A stretch of 23,995 nt of DNA, from contig VJWM01000390.1 in the NCBI GenBank assembly GCA_010909165.1, forward strand, positions 1 through 23,995, in the 5' to 3' direction. Below are positions 1 to 9,495 of the stretch, one piece after another. The first letter of the stretch is position 1. Each line of letters starts with the position of its first letter. The notes under the pieces are model-generated. The model ran no database searches. It was not told the DNA's origin and saw only the letters and a list, made by a program, of their open reading frames with translations. The DNA is from Anthoceros angustus. Its lineage: Eukaryota > Streptophyta > Anthocerotopsida > Anthocerotales > Anthocerotaceae. The position numbers were made by a program, and so were the translations under genes.

Positions 1-551
1 TAGACGTTGCTCGTCTGGGGTTTTGGCAGGGCTGGGGTGTTGGACTGTTGTCACAGGGTTTGTTGCAGCGGCGCCTTCGTTGCTTTGCCATTGATCAAGT
101 TTATGGTGATAAAAGAAGAACGAGAGATATCCCGCGATGAGGAGACCGGTCGTCCAATTGTTCCAATTGCCGATGGCTTTATTCCGAGCGTCTACCTTCT
201 CTGGGTCGTAGCCGTCGCGGTTCTGGATCTCGCGGATGGTTTTGGAATGATGGCGAAAAGAAACTGTGTGCGATCGAAGGTTGACCAATATGGTCGCAGT
301 AAGTGACAACCACCGAAGTAAAGCAAGGCAGGCCGGAGCGAGTTAGTAACGGGATTATCTTGTCGATCAAGGCCAAGGTGACGCCGATCGCTCCTGCAGA
401 GATGGAGGTTACTTGCTTCTCGTACATCTCCTGCGACTTTTCATTCCTTTTCCCTAGGCTCTCGGCGAACTTGTCAAGCTGCCCCCAACCATTGTCACGA
501 TTCAGAGGTTCGGAACTGGCGATGGAAATCTTATGCTTTATGCCTTTGCAT
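1..551 (-). CDS. Small membrane protein, three predicted helices, runs off left edge
   Basis: Function unknown. On the minus strand a soluble N-terminal part (LDKFAESLGKRNEKSQEMYE, ~485-420) leads into three hydrophobic segments: SISAGAIGVTLALIDKIIPL (~405-350), a second at ~335-295 that is split between two frames, and TTGLLIAGYLSFFFYHH (~155-100). A charged loop (REIQNRDGYDPEKVDARNKA) separates helices 2 and 3. The tail is hydrophilic, rich in A, P and T, and no stop is reached before base 1, so the gene is partial at the edge. An ATG at 551 fits the start but needs one frameshift, and another lies near 300-330. The pattern suggests an inner-membrane protein of about 190 residues or more. 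I do not recognise the family. Confidence 0.5.
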
Positions 552-797
552 CAGAGTTAAAATAATAAATACCGTCCCAGGTAAGGCCATAGGGGATGAG
601 CTGGGGATAAATAGGCTATAGGATTAAGATCCATTGAGGCTGGCTGAATGATTACGTCGGAATAGGAGTAAGTCTGATTTCTTGGGCCGGTTTGTCACTG
701 TCCCGTAACGGCAGTGACAGGTATAGCCCGTGATGCATTTACGGAATCCTTTTCGTAATGATACTGGTGTTGGATCGACACCTCACGGATTCTAGAG
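552..797. other. Intergenic stretch with one hairpin
   Basis: I see no convincing gene here. The only structure is the inverted repeat at 693-719. The stretch lies between the 3' end of the unknown minus-strand gene (stop at 798) and the start of the left-edge membrane protein, so it may hold that protein's promoter, but I could not pick out a -7/-33 pair. Confidence 0.4.
693..719. repeat. 8-bp inverted repeat (hairpin)
   Basis: TGTCACTG (693-700) and CAGTGACA (712-719) are perfect complements around an 11-base loop. It lies about 80 bases past the stop of the minus-strand gene ending at 798. No T-run follows on either strand, so it is not a classical intrinsic terminator. It could be an RNA end-stabilising hairpin or an operator. 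Confidence 0.45.
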
Positions 798-1889
798 TCA
801 TCCGGACAGGTGATCTGAACCAATAAGCGTTAAACTTGCTCGGTGAAGGAATTTGAAGATGTAGGACAAGCTAGTAGAACTTTTCATTTTCAATTGAGGC
901 TGTATGGCTCCATAATATGTGAGTACCCAAGGGCGTGTTAACCCAGCCGCCAATTTAGTTGGCGTCAATCCGCGAGATTCTTCCAAAAATATTCTTTGCT
1001 TTCCGCAGTTGTTCTTCTTTCTTGAATAGACTAAGCACAGGCACCTTCTCTAATCGATTATATCTGGGAAAAACAGTGAAAAGCTGTCAATATTTGTGAA
1101 GGGGTTGTAACGATATCGTTTCGACAATGGATTGTTGCGGCCTGCCAGCTGAAAGGGCTCAAGTTGAAATGCAAAGTAATAGAAAAGTTGTTGGAGTAAA
1201 ACATCTTGTCTGAATTTCAACTTACTTGAATTTTTGATATCGACTAAACTGCTATCAAGTACTAGATCACTTTGGTTGAAGTAATAGCCGCTTGTTCCAT
1301 AATCGATTTCTATACTGGGTGCGATCACGGCAATTTGCGATTGAAGCAATTTGAAGTCGGTATTCTGTAGAAATCTCTGAAGATCTCATGGAGCCTGGCT
1401 TCCTTCACGGCATTTAAATAGATCGGTTAGCATGAACCGAATAAAATCCAGATCTATCTTCCTTGGTCACCTTGAATAATCGGCTGGATAATATTTTCGT
1501 CTATTTCCTTAATCCAAAGTCTTACTTCGATTTGGATCTCTGGGGCTACCGAATTGGCGATCGGGCATAACGTCGTCGACGACGTCAACCGATGTTTGAA
1601 ACGTCAGGTAACTCCAAGGGCTCCGTGCTATATGGAGGACCCTGTTGTTGTTGTAAACAATCACTTCAAGCCCTAGCGGATTTTTGCTGAGGCGGTTTGC
1701 AACCGACTTACAAATCAGATCAACAGTTAAATTAATTTTTCTTCCATTTTACAAATTATTGGAGTAGGCTGAAATTTTAGTACCACTACCATATCTGGGA
1801 TGCTGCCGAGCATCAGTTTAAATCGTTGTGTATCCACCACCTGAATTTCATCCAAGCTACTTAAAAGTAGTATCTAAAAGGTGTACCAT
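798..1889 (-). CDS. Unknown protein, about 360 residues, frameshifted
   Basis: I do not recognise this gene. Coding-like sequence runs the whole span on the minus strand with several frame changes. Fragments in order: LDEIQVVDTQRFKLMLG (~1855-1805), KINLTVDLICKSVANRLSKN (~1740-1680), VIVYNNNRVLHIARSPWSYL (~1665-1605), PEIQIEVRLWIKEIDENIIQ (~1548-1488), IEIDYGTSGYYFNQSDLVLD (~1312-1253) and LFYYFAFQLEPFQLAGRN (~1190-1135). No signal peptide, long hydrophobic segment or catalytic motif stands out, so a cytosolic or structural protein seems likelier than a membrane one. The ATG at 1889 is the best start and lies about 45 bases from the divergent XRE regulator, which could control it. The TCA at 798-800 is the stop. 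One in-frame TGA near 1391 and a frame break near 1745 (at an A-run) look like indel errors. Confidence 0.5.
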
Positions 1890-1932
1890 ATGAGGGTAAT
1901 CTATGAGTAGCCAGCGGCCTTACTTTAATTTA

Positions 1933-2185
1933 TGAAATCCAAGGGCTGCAGTCTGACAGGTCAGAAACAGATGATGAAGTTTTGCTTCGTAAGATGGGCG
2001 AGCAATTCGCACTTCGCATCAAAAAGGCTATTCCTCTTATGAATACTTCGCTTACGAACATAATATTTCTCGTGCCCAATTCAGGAGATATGAAAGGGGC
2101 AGGACTTAAGGATTTCAACATTGGCAAGAATCGTTCGCGCCTTTGGAATGTCCCTGCAGGAGTTTTTTCGGAAGGTTTCGAATAA
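1933..2185 (+). CDS. XRE-family helix-turn-helix regulator (about 85 aa)
   Basis: A small DNA-binding protein of the Cro/CI (XRE) type. Read across two frame changes, it shows the full fold: helix 1 GEQFALRIKK (1997-2026), then GYSSYEYFAYE and ISRAQFRRYERG (2028-2095, another frame), which are the turn and recognition helix, then RISTLARIVRAFGMSLQEFF (~2110-2170), the closing helices, and SEGFE before a TAA at 2183-2185. The length is normal for single-domain XRE proteins. The start is uncertain: an ATG at 1932 is one frame away, while an in-frame TTG (1982) or ATG (1994) would trim the N-terminus. It is divergent from the unknown gene at 798-1889 and precedes a HipA-like remnant, so an antitoxin role is possible but not shown. 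Confidence 0.75.
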
Positions 2186-2289
2186 TGGAGCCGCGACTTT
2201 AATGACGCCCGCATATGCGGCTCATGTTCCTCCTAACTGGAATAGCTTCAGGACCGCATTGCCGGGGATGCTGAATACCCAGCCCATTT

Positions 2290-2655
2290 TATTTCAATGG
2301 CGAGTCGGTAATGGTTTTCGAAGTTATCGAGAAGGTTTGTTCTCAAGGGCAAATGCTTTTTGATAACGACGTCCAATGGTATGATGATTCCATCCCGGGT
2401 CAAAGAGAATTTCGGAAAATTTTAGATTCGATGCTCTGCACGCGGGGCCGCGGGCGTCGGTATGCCTTAATAACAATTCGCACTTTCCTATTCCTGTGTG
2501 GTAGGACTTACGAACTCTGCAGCATGGCGCGGAACTGGTCGAATCCGGTGATGATAGCACGGTTTATCATGATGGCTTTATTGCGCCGGCTTCTTTATTG
2601 GGCGGAGCCCGACCGAAGACGTGTAGTTTTGATAGATTTCATATATTACTAAAAA
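2290..2655 (+). pseudogene. Possible HipA-like remnant (N-terminal part only)
   Basis: Weak call. Between the XRE gene and the DUF3892 gene the plus strand shows MVFEVIEKVCSQGQMLF and QWYDDSIPGQREFRKILDSM (~2311-2430), then in another frame DLRTLQHGAELVESGDDS (~2507-2560) and FIAPASLLGGARPK (~2572-2614). In HipA-type kinases the motif 'aPGsSLGGARPK' follows a segment resembling 'LReLqhAaervE', so these two pieces fit in the right order. Nothing of the kinase catalytic domain follows, because the next gene begins at 2665. It is therefore a remnant or an unrelated frameshifted protein. An upstream XRE regulator is the usual HipB-HipA arrangement, which gives mild support. Confidence 0.3.
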
Positions 2656-2664
2656 TTAACTGCT

Positions 2665-2981
2665 ATGGCTAAATGGGCTGATTACATCATTACTGGAATT
2701 TGGACCTCTGACGGTCATATCTCCACGTTTCGCTTCATCCAGATGATGGCGAAAGCGATCTTTCGATGGGTCAAAAAGAACCGGGGCATACGCCATTGCT
2801 CTAATAAAGTCAGGGCGAACCGTTGTAACAGGTAAGTGGAATTATAACACAGGCAAATGGGTGAAGGGAGGTGGTGAGTTGGTTTACTCGGAACGGTGTC
2901 GAATATTTGCGCACCCATCCAGACGAAGGCGTGGCCGATAATCTTGGGATGATGTTGAATATGGGCAACTTCCCGAGTTAA
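2665..2981 (+). CDS. DUF3892 domain protein
   Basis: Small protein of unknown function, about 105 residues. The start MAKWADYIITGIWTSDGH (2665-2718) is clean. After a frame change come HPDDGES (~2736-2757), then AYAIALIKSGRTVVTGKWN (~2788-2844) with NTGKWVKGG, and in a third frame NGVEYLRTHPDEGVADNLG (~2890-2947), ending NMGNFPS before TAA at 2979-2981. The order (MAKWADY..., a central K-G-x-T-[FV]-V-T strand and the closing 'V-x-Y-[IL]-R-T-x-x-N/E-x-x-x-D-N-L-G-x-[LM]' tail) is the DUF3892 signature, and the length is normal. The family's role is not known; members are often near accessory genes. At least two indels break the frame. Confidence 0.8.
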
Positions 2982-3061
2982 GTTTCAATTCCTTTTGGTT
3001 TTCGACGTCTACTCAATGGCTTTGCCGCAACTTTGGGCGGTACTTAAAAGCGGCCTTTATG

Positions 3062-3085
3062 TGTCGGCTGCCGCAGGAGCCGACA
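3062..3085. repeat. 8-bp inverted repeat
   Basis: TGTCGGCT (3062-3069) and AGCCGACA (3078-3085) form a perfect GC-rich stem with an 8-base loop, 80 bases downstream of the DUF3892 stop. A terminator role is plausible, but no T-run follows. Confidence 0.5.
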
Positions 3086-3191
3086 TAGCCGGTTGCCCGA
3101 ACTTTTCACCATGAACGATTAGGTCGACAAGGCTAGACCTACAAAGCTCCCAACAGGCAGTTGTAAGACGTGTGCATTCAAGGAGGTCAAC

Positions 3192-3207
3192 CTACGATAT
3201 ATCGTAG
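3192..3207. repeat. Palindrome CTACGATATATCGTAG
   Basis: A perfect 16-bp palindrome. Almost the same sequence is the conserved centre of the ~260-bp repeat copies (CTACGATGTATCGTAG at 14393-14408, ACGATGTATCGT at 15031-15042, a degenerate form at 3458-3473). The flanks (AGGTCAAC before, CTTTTCGA after) also resemble the repeat, so this is probably a truncated copy of the same element. Confidence 0.6.
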
Positions 3208-3340
3208 CTTTTCGACTAAGGAAGGGTCATGGAAAACCGCGGTGGGGCGAGAGAAGGACTCGAAATTTCCCGAGTTTCACAACAGCTCGTGCTGATAATC
3301 AATTGCTTTAACGCCTTCAATAGCAATATATCTTCCTGAA

Positions 3341-3641
3341 GGCGGTTCGATAATTGTCCGTTGTTCTCCACATCAGTGTATGATCGCTAATGTCGGAAAC
3401 AAAGAACACAAAAGGATTGCTTACATCGCTTAACTGCCTACAATCGACGAAGGCGACCTGCGATGTATGGTAGATATCTGGATTAAAAAGTTGCCCGGCA
3501 GCGGGGGCTGATAGGCTATTGGAGGACAATTACTACAGAGCTAATCAGTAATTTCTTTGATTATCAATGCAGGAAGTTGGTTGGAAGGCCTATGTCTTCA
3601 TCTAGGCGGTTCAATAATTTTCCACCGTTATCCCCATCAGG
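3341..3641. repeat. Dispersed ~260-bp repeat, copy A plus partial tandem copy
   Basis: One full unit lies at about 3382-3641, from TGTCGGAAAC to the end block GGCGGTTCAATAATTTTCC...CCCCATCAG. It is directly preceded at 3341-3378 by the end block of another unit (GGCGGTTCGATAATTGTCC...CTCCACATCAG), giving a head-to-tail arrangement with period near 264. The middle contains ACTGCCTACAATCGACGA, a degenerate palindrome (3458-3473), TTGCCCGGCAGC and TTTCTTTGATTATCAATG. The same blocks in the same order occur in copies B (14319-14572) and C (14955-15210). Element type unknown: no transposase and no clear terminal inverted repeats. Confidence 0.65.
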
Positions 3642-3675
3642 GTACGACTCAATTCGTATCGTAAAAAATGTATTA

Positions 3676-3698
3676 AATACCGTTAGTAATACGGTATT
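3676..3698. promoter_or_regulatory. Operator-like inverted repeat before the Rhs cassette
   Basis: AATACCGT (3676-3683), a 7-base spacer TAGTAAT and ACGGTATT (3691-3698) form a perfect 8+8 inverted repeat about 40 bases before the first cassette gene. With no T-run and a position in the presumed 5' region, a regulator-binding site is likelier than a terminator. No clear -7/-33 promoter pair could be assigned next to it. Confidence 0.4.
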
Positions 3699-3736
3699 GA
3701 AGTATGGACCGACTTCTTCAATTTTAATACACCAAA

Positions 3737-5125
3737 ACGAAACCTTATCAAACTGCTTCCCTTTCAAATCACCCTTTTTTTCTTCTGGTTACCGGAACGC
3801 TATCGGCACAAGAAGGTAGTCGTTTGGATACGGCACTTGCCGTACAGGAAATGGCTGGCAGGTTTGCAACAGAAGGCGGAAAAAGCCCACCGCAACCTAG
3901 AAAAGGCTACAGACGGGTATTTAACGCGGTTGCAGCGGAGGGAGGAAAAGCTCAAGCGAAAACTTTGGAAGAAGGACTCTGCAGAAGCCAACCGGGTGTT
4001 CGGTGATGTCGCGGCTCGGTACGATGGGCTTAAATCTACTTCAGGAGGTTCGTCCTTATCAATCTCTTTATTCTGGGCACTGGACTCTATCACTACCTCG
4101 TTGTCGTTTATTCAGCGGGCCGGCAATGCCGATTCTTCACTTACATTGAACCAGTACAAGACGCTCCGGGGCGCTTTAACTCCTCCTCCCGGGTCCGACG
4201 GCAGCTTCAGGAACGGCAGCGGCATTTAAAAGCCGAATTGGAAAAGCTGGGGATGGTACAGGCGCTCCGCGGGCTCCAAAAGACGTTTATTACTACTCAG
4301 CGCAGGTACAACAGCTAAAGTCGGATCTGGAGCATCCAGACCGTCTGGCCCAGCGGCTAATTAATCTGGCCATGAAGCAGCCGTCGTTCCGGGCCTTTTC
4401 CGTAAGTACTCGCTTTTGGGAACACTGTTTGCCCTGCAGTGAATCGCCTGACCCAGCGTCGTTGGCTGGTTTGCAGACCCGGTCGTCCATCTGCTCCAAA
4501 CGCAGTTTGGTCAGGGCTCAGGAGTAACTTCCGCGCTCCAACAAAACATGGGTGCGGCACAAAGTCAGTTGGCAACCCTCCGAAGCCGAGCACAAGGTCT
4601 TCAGACCGGTAGCTGGCAAAATGGGGATGCGGAAGCTCCTTCTTTTAAGCCCAATACGCAGAAGACCCGGTCGTTTCTGGACCGGCTGGAGCTGGGCTTC
4701 AATGTCCAGTCCCAACGAGCACGGTACTTTCCCGGTGACCTCCGACGGCGTTCTCCTTGGGCTATAAGTTGAACGACCGGTCGATTCTAGGCATCAGCGC
4801 CTCCTATAAGATAGGCTGGGGCAGGAGCTGGGAAGCGCTGTCCGTTACCCATCAAGGCATTGGCCTTCGCAGTTACTTGGATTGGAAGATCAAGGACCAG
4901 ATCTACGCGACTGGCGGATATGAGCTGAACTACCGACATGCGATCAAAATGTGGACCAGTTAAAGGATTTTTCTGCGGCAATCATCTGGACTTATTGGGC
5001 TATCCAAGCGCTACAAGCTGGGCAAAGTGAATGGCGAAATGAAGCTGATGTGGGACTTCCTCAGTCATCGGCAGGTGCCCAGAACGCAAACATTTGTCTA
5101 CCGGATCGGATATCAAATAAAATAA
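3737..5125 (+). CDS. Exported coiled-coil protein with beta-rich C-terminus, first gene of Rhs cassette
   Basis: Function unknown. An apparent signal peptide, FFLLVTGTLSAQE (~3777-3815), is followed by a strongly charged coiled-coil region (QQKAEKAHRNLEKATDGYLT, RREEKLKRKLWKKDSAEANR, ~3870-4000) and more helix (QVQQLKSDLEHPDRLAQRL, ~4303-4360). From ~4680 the pattern turns to alternating strands: LELGFNVQSQRARYFP, LNDRSILGISASYKIGWG, GIGLRSYLDWKIKDQIYATG (to ~4920), ending FVYRIGYQIK and TAA at 5123-5125. That tail resembles an outer-membrane beta-barrel or beta-sheet domain. About 460 residues, with eight or more frame changes. The start is uncertain: ACG at 3737 stands where an ATG would fit, so one base may be misread. 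I recall uncharacterised proteins of this type upstream of Rhs genes in Chitinophagaceae. The next gene begins 23 bases later. Confidence 0.6.
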
Positions 5126-5148
5126 GGACTAAAACAGGATTACTACAT

Positions 5149-8100
5149 ATGATTCGAAAATTGCATGTCTTGGTTGTGTTTCTTGGATTTCTGGGGCAAT
5201 ATGCAAGCGCGCAGGCGGAATTGAAGAACATTACACCATTGAGTCCAAATGCAGCTGCAATCGAACGCTACGGCGAGGTACCAGTGAGTTATTTCACGGT
5301 ATCCCAAACATTTCGATACCGCTTTATACGGTGAGTGGACGTTCCCTTCAGTTGCCGCTCAGTTTATCGTACCATGCCGGCGGCAACAAAGTTGAGGACA
5401 ATGCCTCATGGGTAGGACTTGGCTGGTCGCTCAATTCATTGCCGGTGATTAATCGGTCTATCCGCGGGCTTGCAGATGAGGGAGTAGGTGGGTTTTCTCT
5501 GGAAGTCCGGTAAAACAAGTTTACGATAATCGATTTACGACAAGTGGACAAAGTGACTACAATAACTTTCTATGGGACGTTCGTAACGGTAATGTGGATC
5601 CGGAAGCGGACATACATATAGTCTACTTGGAAAAGCGGGAAGTTCTTTTTCAATCAATCCACTCAGAACTTTCAAACTACACCATATGATAATATCAAAA
5701 TAGAATGGCTAGGAAATGGCTTTAGAATAACAAACGATGATGGCGTTGTCTACAATTTCACTATTTCCGAATCGACAGTCAATAATTCAAATTTAAGTGA
5801 GTCGATTGGGTCTTGGTGGGTAACGAAAATCATTAACGCTAATAAAACCGATAGCATTCTTATAGATTATAACATTGAGGTGGAGTCTTACACCACTGTC
5901 CCCTCAGTTACCAAAGTATTTTTATCAGTGGTGATGGTAATTGTGTCCCAAATCCGAATACACTAGCCTACCAAGCAGTTGTATCAAATTTATCCGTTTC
6001 ATCCGTCAAACCCAATCGAATAACCTTTCATAACGGCTATGTTCAGTTCGTGCCGCAAACAACTGTGCGACCCGACCTAACCGGAAGTCACGCGCTAGAT
6101 CGGGTAGACATCTTTAATTACCGAAATGAACTGGTGAAACGATTAAAACTCTTGAAACGGTTGATGGTGGTTGCGGTACCGCGGACTGCAAGCGGATTTT
6201 CCTGAAATCCGTGGAACAGCATGATCCGGTAGGTATCGTTGGCGCCGTGTATTCTTTGCAATATGAGGACGGTATCGCTGTTCCAAGTAGGCTGTCTAAA
6301 GCGCAAGATTATTGGGGATACCATAATGGCCAAAATCAAAACCAAGACTTGGTACCGAGCATATTTTATCAATATTCCGGCACTGACAAACGCAAGCTAC
6401 GAGCAGATAGGAGTGTGAATCCTCAATTTACCCAATGGGGTGTTTTGAAGCGTCTAACCTATCCGACCGGGGTGCCACTTTGTTTGAGTATGAGAACAAC
6501 TGGGTCAGCGACTCGTCGCTTCCCATTAAGACAAGGATACTTCTGATTTATTACAATGGGGTGAGTCAAGGTAGTCACGCTGTATATGAACGATACTTTA
6601 CAGTGGATGTGCCGCTGATCCCGATATAAACGATAATCAAGGGAGCTTATGCTGATATTCAAATCAGCAACATCGGATGCGACTTGAGTGGGGAGCCAAT
6701 CTCTGCGCCAACCATCACAGTGGGTACGAACTATGGTTCTGGGTCCATTTTGGGAAATATATCAGGTCTGTATATTCCTAATGGTACGTACAAGATGACA
6801 GCTGAGTTCAATCAAGATCCGGCTGCGTACACCTATTTTAATTTTTGGTTTCTTGGAAAAAGCCGATAGTGCTTATGTCTCCAATCGTCTTGCGGGTGGG
6901 CTGAGGATAAAGAAGATAACGAATTTGGACAATGTGACGGACGTAAATTCCGTCCAGAGTTCAAATATGTAGAGGATCCGGTATCTAATGTGTCATCCGG
7001 AAAGGTACTCGGAGCCGCGTATTTCAACTTCGCTGAGCATTTTATGTATAAAAGTATGAATTGGTACAGATGGGTTCCTCAGAGTAGTAATAGTCTGTAA
7101 CTCCCAATGGCTACGACGCACGTCGACTTCTAATATTACTACAGTAAATTCCTCTGGAAGTTTTGTTGGTTATCGGATGGTTGAAGTGCTACAGGGTATT
7201 GGAGGAGTCAACGGAAGTCGCGTTTCGAGTTTATGCTAAATAAAGACCAAGTTAGTACTTCGTTTCCTTATCCACCCCGCATTCTCGTGAGCAAAGAAGG
7301 GACAGCTACTGATGCAATCCGACTTTCGAAAAGCTGGCTCTGCGTTTATCCCAGTACGGCGGCTAACTAACTCTTACGCACTGCATTATAACTCTGTTAT
7401 CGGTGCACCTTCCTATGGTTTGAAGATAGCAACGAAGGATATTTATGGCAAAATAGGATTTTCCCGCAGCAATTGGCTTACCTCAATGATGTGCCTGTAC
7501 AGTATGTTTCGGAATATGACACGCAGACTGATTTGTCCTTGCTAAAACTTACGAAAAGGTCTATAGTTCATCAGATACAAATTCTGTATTGATAACCACT
7601 AAAGAATATACCTATCAAAGTCCAACGGCGTATTTGAGCCGAGGCTAAAGCCTATCAGAGTAATGGGAAGATTACAACAACTGATTATTTCTATCCAAGC
7701 GATTTGGCTTTAACTGGTGACGCGGAAGTGGCCGGGCTGAAGTTGGTTACTAAAAATCAGTTGTCAGAGGCGATTCGCACAGTAGATAAGGTAGGCACTA
7801 CACAGATAAAGGCCCTGCAGAAAGATTTTAAAGCACTTACGTCCACCCAGGTTGAGCCGGTGAGCATTCAGGTGCAAACGGAAAGTGGCCCCAATGAGGT
7901 GCGTGTCCAATTCAGGCTTCGATCAAAGCGGTAATCTTCAAGAGCAATATAAATCAGGAGACATTCACCAATCTTATATCTACGATTACAATCGTTCCTA
8001 TCCGATCGCCGAGGTTTTAAATGCAGATAGCTCTTCAGTTGCCTATACATCTTTCGAGGCGGAAGGAAACGGAGGCTGGTAGAATTCCGCCCGCAAATGT

Positions 8101-9086
8101 CCAGTACTTTGGTGGCGTCGCAGGAAGCAGATTTTCATTGGTAATAGCTTCTCAATAAGCAAATCTTCTTTAAGCGCTTCGACAACGTATGTTGTTAGCT
8201 ACTGGACGAAGAACCCGGCTGCATATTCGGTTAGTGGCACAATGTCCGGTTGGCCTAAGTTATTGAATTCAGTTTGCGGTTGGAGGATACTTGGCGCCTG
8301 TTTGAGCATCAGGTAGTTGGGCAAACTACAATTTCAGTGACCGGGTCAGGTTCACTTGATGAGTTGCAGCTCTTCCCAAAAGGAGCCATGATGACTACGT
8401 ATGCTTTTCAGCCGTTGGTGGGTATGACCGTTCAGGTGGACCCGAAAATCAAATTTCTTATTTTACTTACGACGGATTTGGTCGATTATTGTTGATAAAG
8501 GATCAGAAAGGAAATATACTGAAGAAAAACTGCTATGGTTATGCAGGCCAGCAGGCAAGCTGTGAATTGGTCGGTAATGCGGCACAGTCTCAGTCGTTCT
8601 CTAGTACTTGTCCAGCAGGATTTGCTGGTGGCGGTGCAGTATTCGGTCCCTGCGAATACATATTATGCAGCTACACAAGCAGAGGCAAATCTTCGAGCCC
8701 AGCTGATTTGAATGCTAATGGGCAATCGTACGCAAACTCCCATGCGACATGTGCCGACCTCGATATATGCGCGGCTGTCGTTGGAGAATATGGCTTTCAA
8801 CGGGTCCACAACAACAGCAGACGTAGTCGTGCGTTTCTATTCGGATGCAGCCGGAACTAATCCCATTAGTGTTAGTGGTTTGTCTTTGAGTTATCAAAGT
8901 GCCAATTCTTGCGGAGGAACCAATAATTATGGGCAGTCTTGTACGGGTTCTAGTAAGATACTTATAAGCGGAGCGACTGTCTCATATGACGATTATACAT
9001 TTGACGAGTGGAACAATATGGTGGTGACCACGTGCACCATTAATTACCAACTTAATTCTTCTCAAAACTACACCATTATTAACTAG
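5149..9086 (+). CDS. Secreted Rhs/YD-repeat-like protein with DUF5977 C-terminal region
   Basis: A large secreted protein of about 1300 residues. The ATG at 5149 opens a signal peptide, MIRKLHVLVVFLGFLGQYASAQ. The next block is the typical Bacteroidota Rhs-like N-terminus: ITPLSPNAAAIERYGEVPVS, then SGRSLQLPLSLSYHAGGNKV and SWVGLGWSLNSLP (5331-5440), with IRGLADEGVGGF. The middle has beta-rich pieces such as DDGVVYNFTISES (~5735-5775), QDYWGYHNGQNQNQ and LKRLTYPTG (~6450-6475). Near 8470 comes a YD-type repeat (SYFTYDGFGRLLLIKDQKGN). From ~8560 a DUF5977-like stretch with SFSSTCPAGFAGGGAVF, ANTYYAATQAEANLRAQ and DLNANGQSYANSHATC is followed by a last beta domain (DVVVRFYSDAAGTNPISVSG) and stop at 9084-9086. 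There are at least fifteen frame changes. It lacks a canonical Rhs core (no 'YDARMYDPxIGRW'), so it is probably not itself the toxin carrier. The next start is 7 bases on. Confidence 0.75.
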
Positions 9087-9093
9087 ACTTACC

Positions 9094-9487
9094 ATGTATC
9101 GAGTTATAGCACTCTTACTTGGAATTATTTCCATTTCAGTCCCCTTGTCTGCTAAGTCCCAAAGTCAAGCTGCAGCCGGGCAAATAGGAGTCGCAACTGT
9201 TATCGAAGGAATTGACGTTGGATAGTTCACAAAGAGAAGCGGTCAAGACTAGAGCTTTAATTTACTATCAGCGGGTAGATTCCGTAAATAGTCAAATTGC
9301 GGACACGGCTATGAGGCGCCAGTTGCTTAGGTCCTCATTACAGCACTATCGTATGCAATTGCAAAACGTGTTGACTGAATCCCAGTTCACGGCTTATCGC
9401 GCCTTTATTCTTCAACGGAAGGAGTTGACAAGACAGCGACTGATGCAGCAAGGTGTACCCATTTCGGAACTTCCTGATGACTTCTAA
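9094..9487 (+). CDS. Small secreted helical protein, LTxxQ (Spy/CpxP-like) type
   Basis: About 130 residues, wedged between the two Rhs-like genes with gaps of 7 and 8 bases, so surely co-transcribed. MYRVIALLLGIISISVPLSA is a signal peptide with SAKSQ at the cut region. After one frame change near 9200 the mature part is helical and charged: LDSSQREAVKTRALIYYQRV, then IADTAMRRQLLRSSLQHYRM, QLQNVLTESQFTAYRAFILQ and RKELTRQRLMQQG, ending PDDF before TAA at 9485-9487. Two 'L-[TD]-x-[SE]-Q' turns about 50 residues apart (LDSSQ and LTESQ) match the Spy/CpxP architecture, in which small periplasmic helical dimers bind unfolded proteins. A chaperone or holdase for the large secreted Rhs proteins is therefore a reasonable guess. 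This is inference; sequence similarity is limited to the LTxxQ pattern. Confidence 0.6.
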
Positions 9488-9495
9488 CTCATAGT

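Larger units (their letters stand above)
2982..3736. other. Gene-poor stretch with hairpins and a dispersed repeat
   Basis: No gene could be supported here. The stretch holds, in order, an inverted repeat (3062-3085), a 16-bp palindrome (3192-3207), one copy of the ~260-bp dispersed repeat with part of a second (3341-3641), and an operator-like inverted repeat (3676-3698) just before the Rhs cassette. ORFs that cross it follow the repeat and do not resemble proteins I know. Confidence 0.5.

Noticed and set aside
7-560. Plus-strand ORFs at the left edge
   Set aside because: They are antisense to the membrane protein, whose hydrophobic helices and charged loops make better sense.
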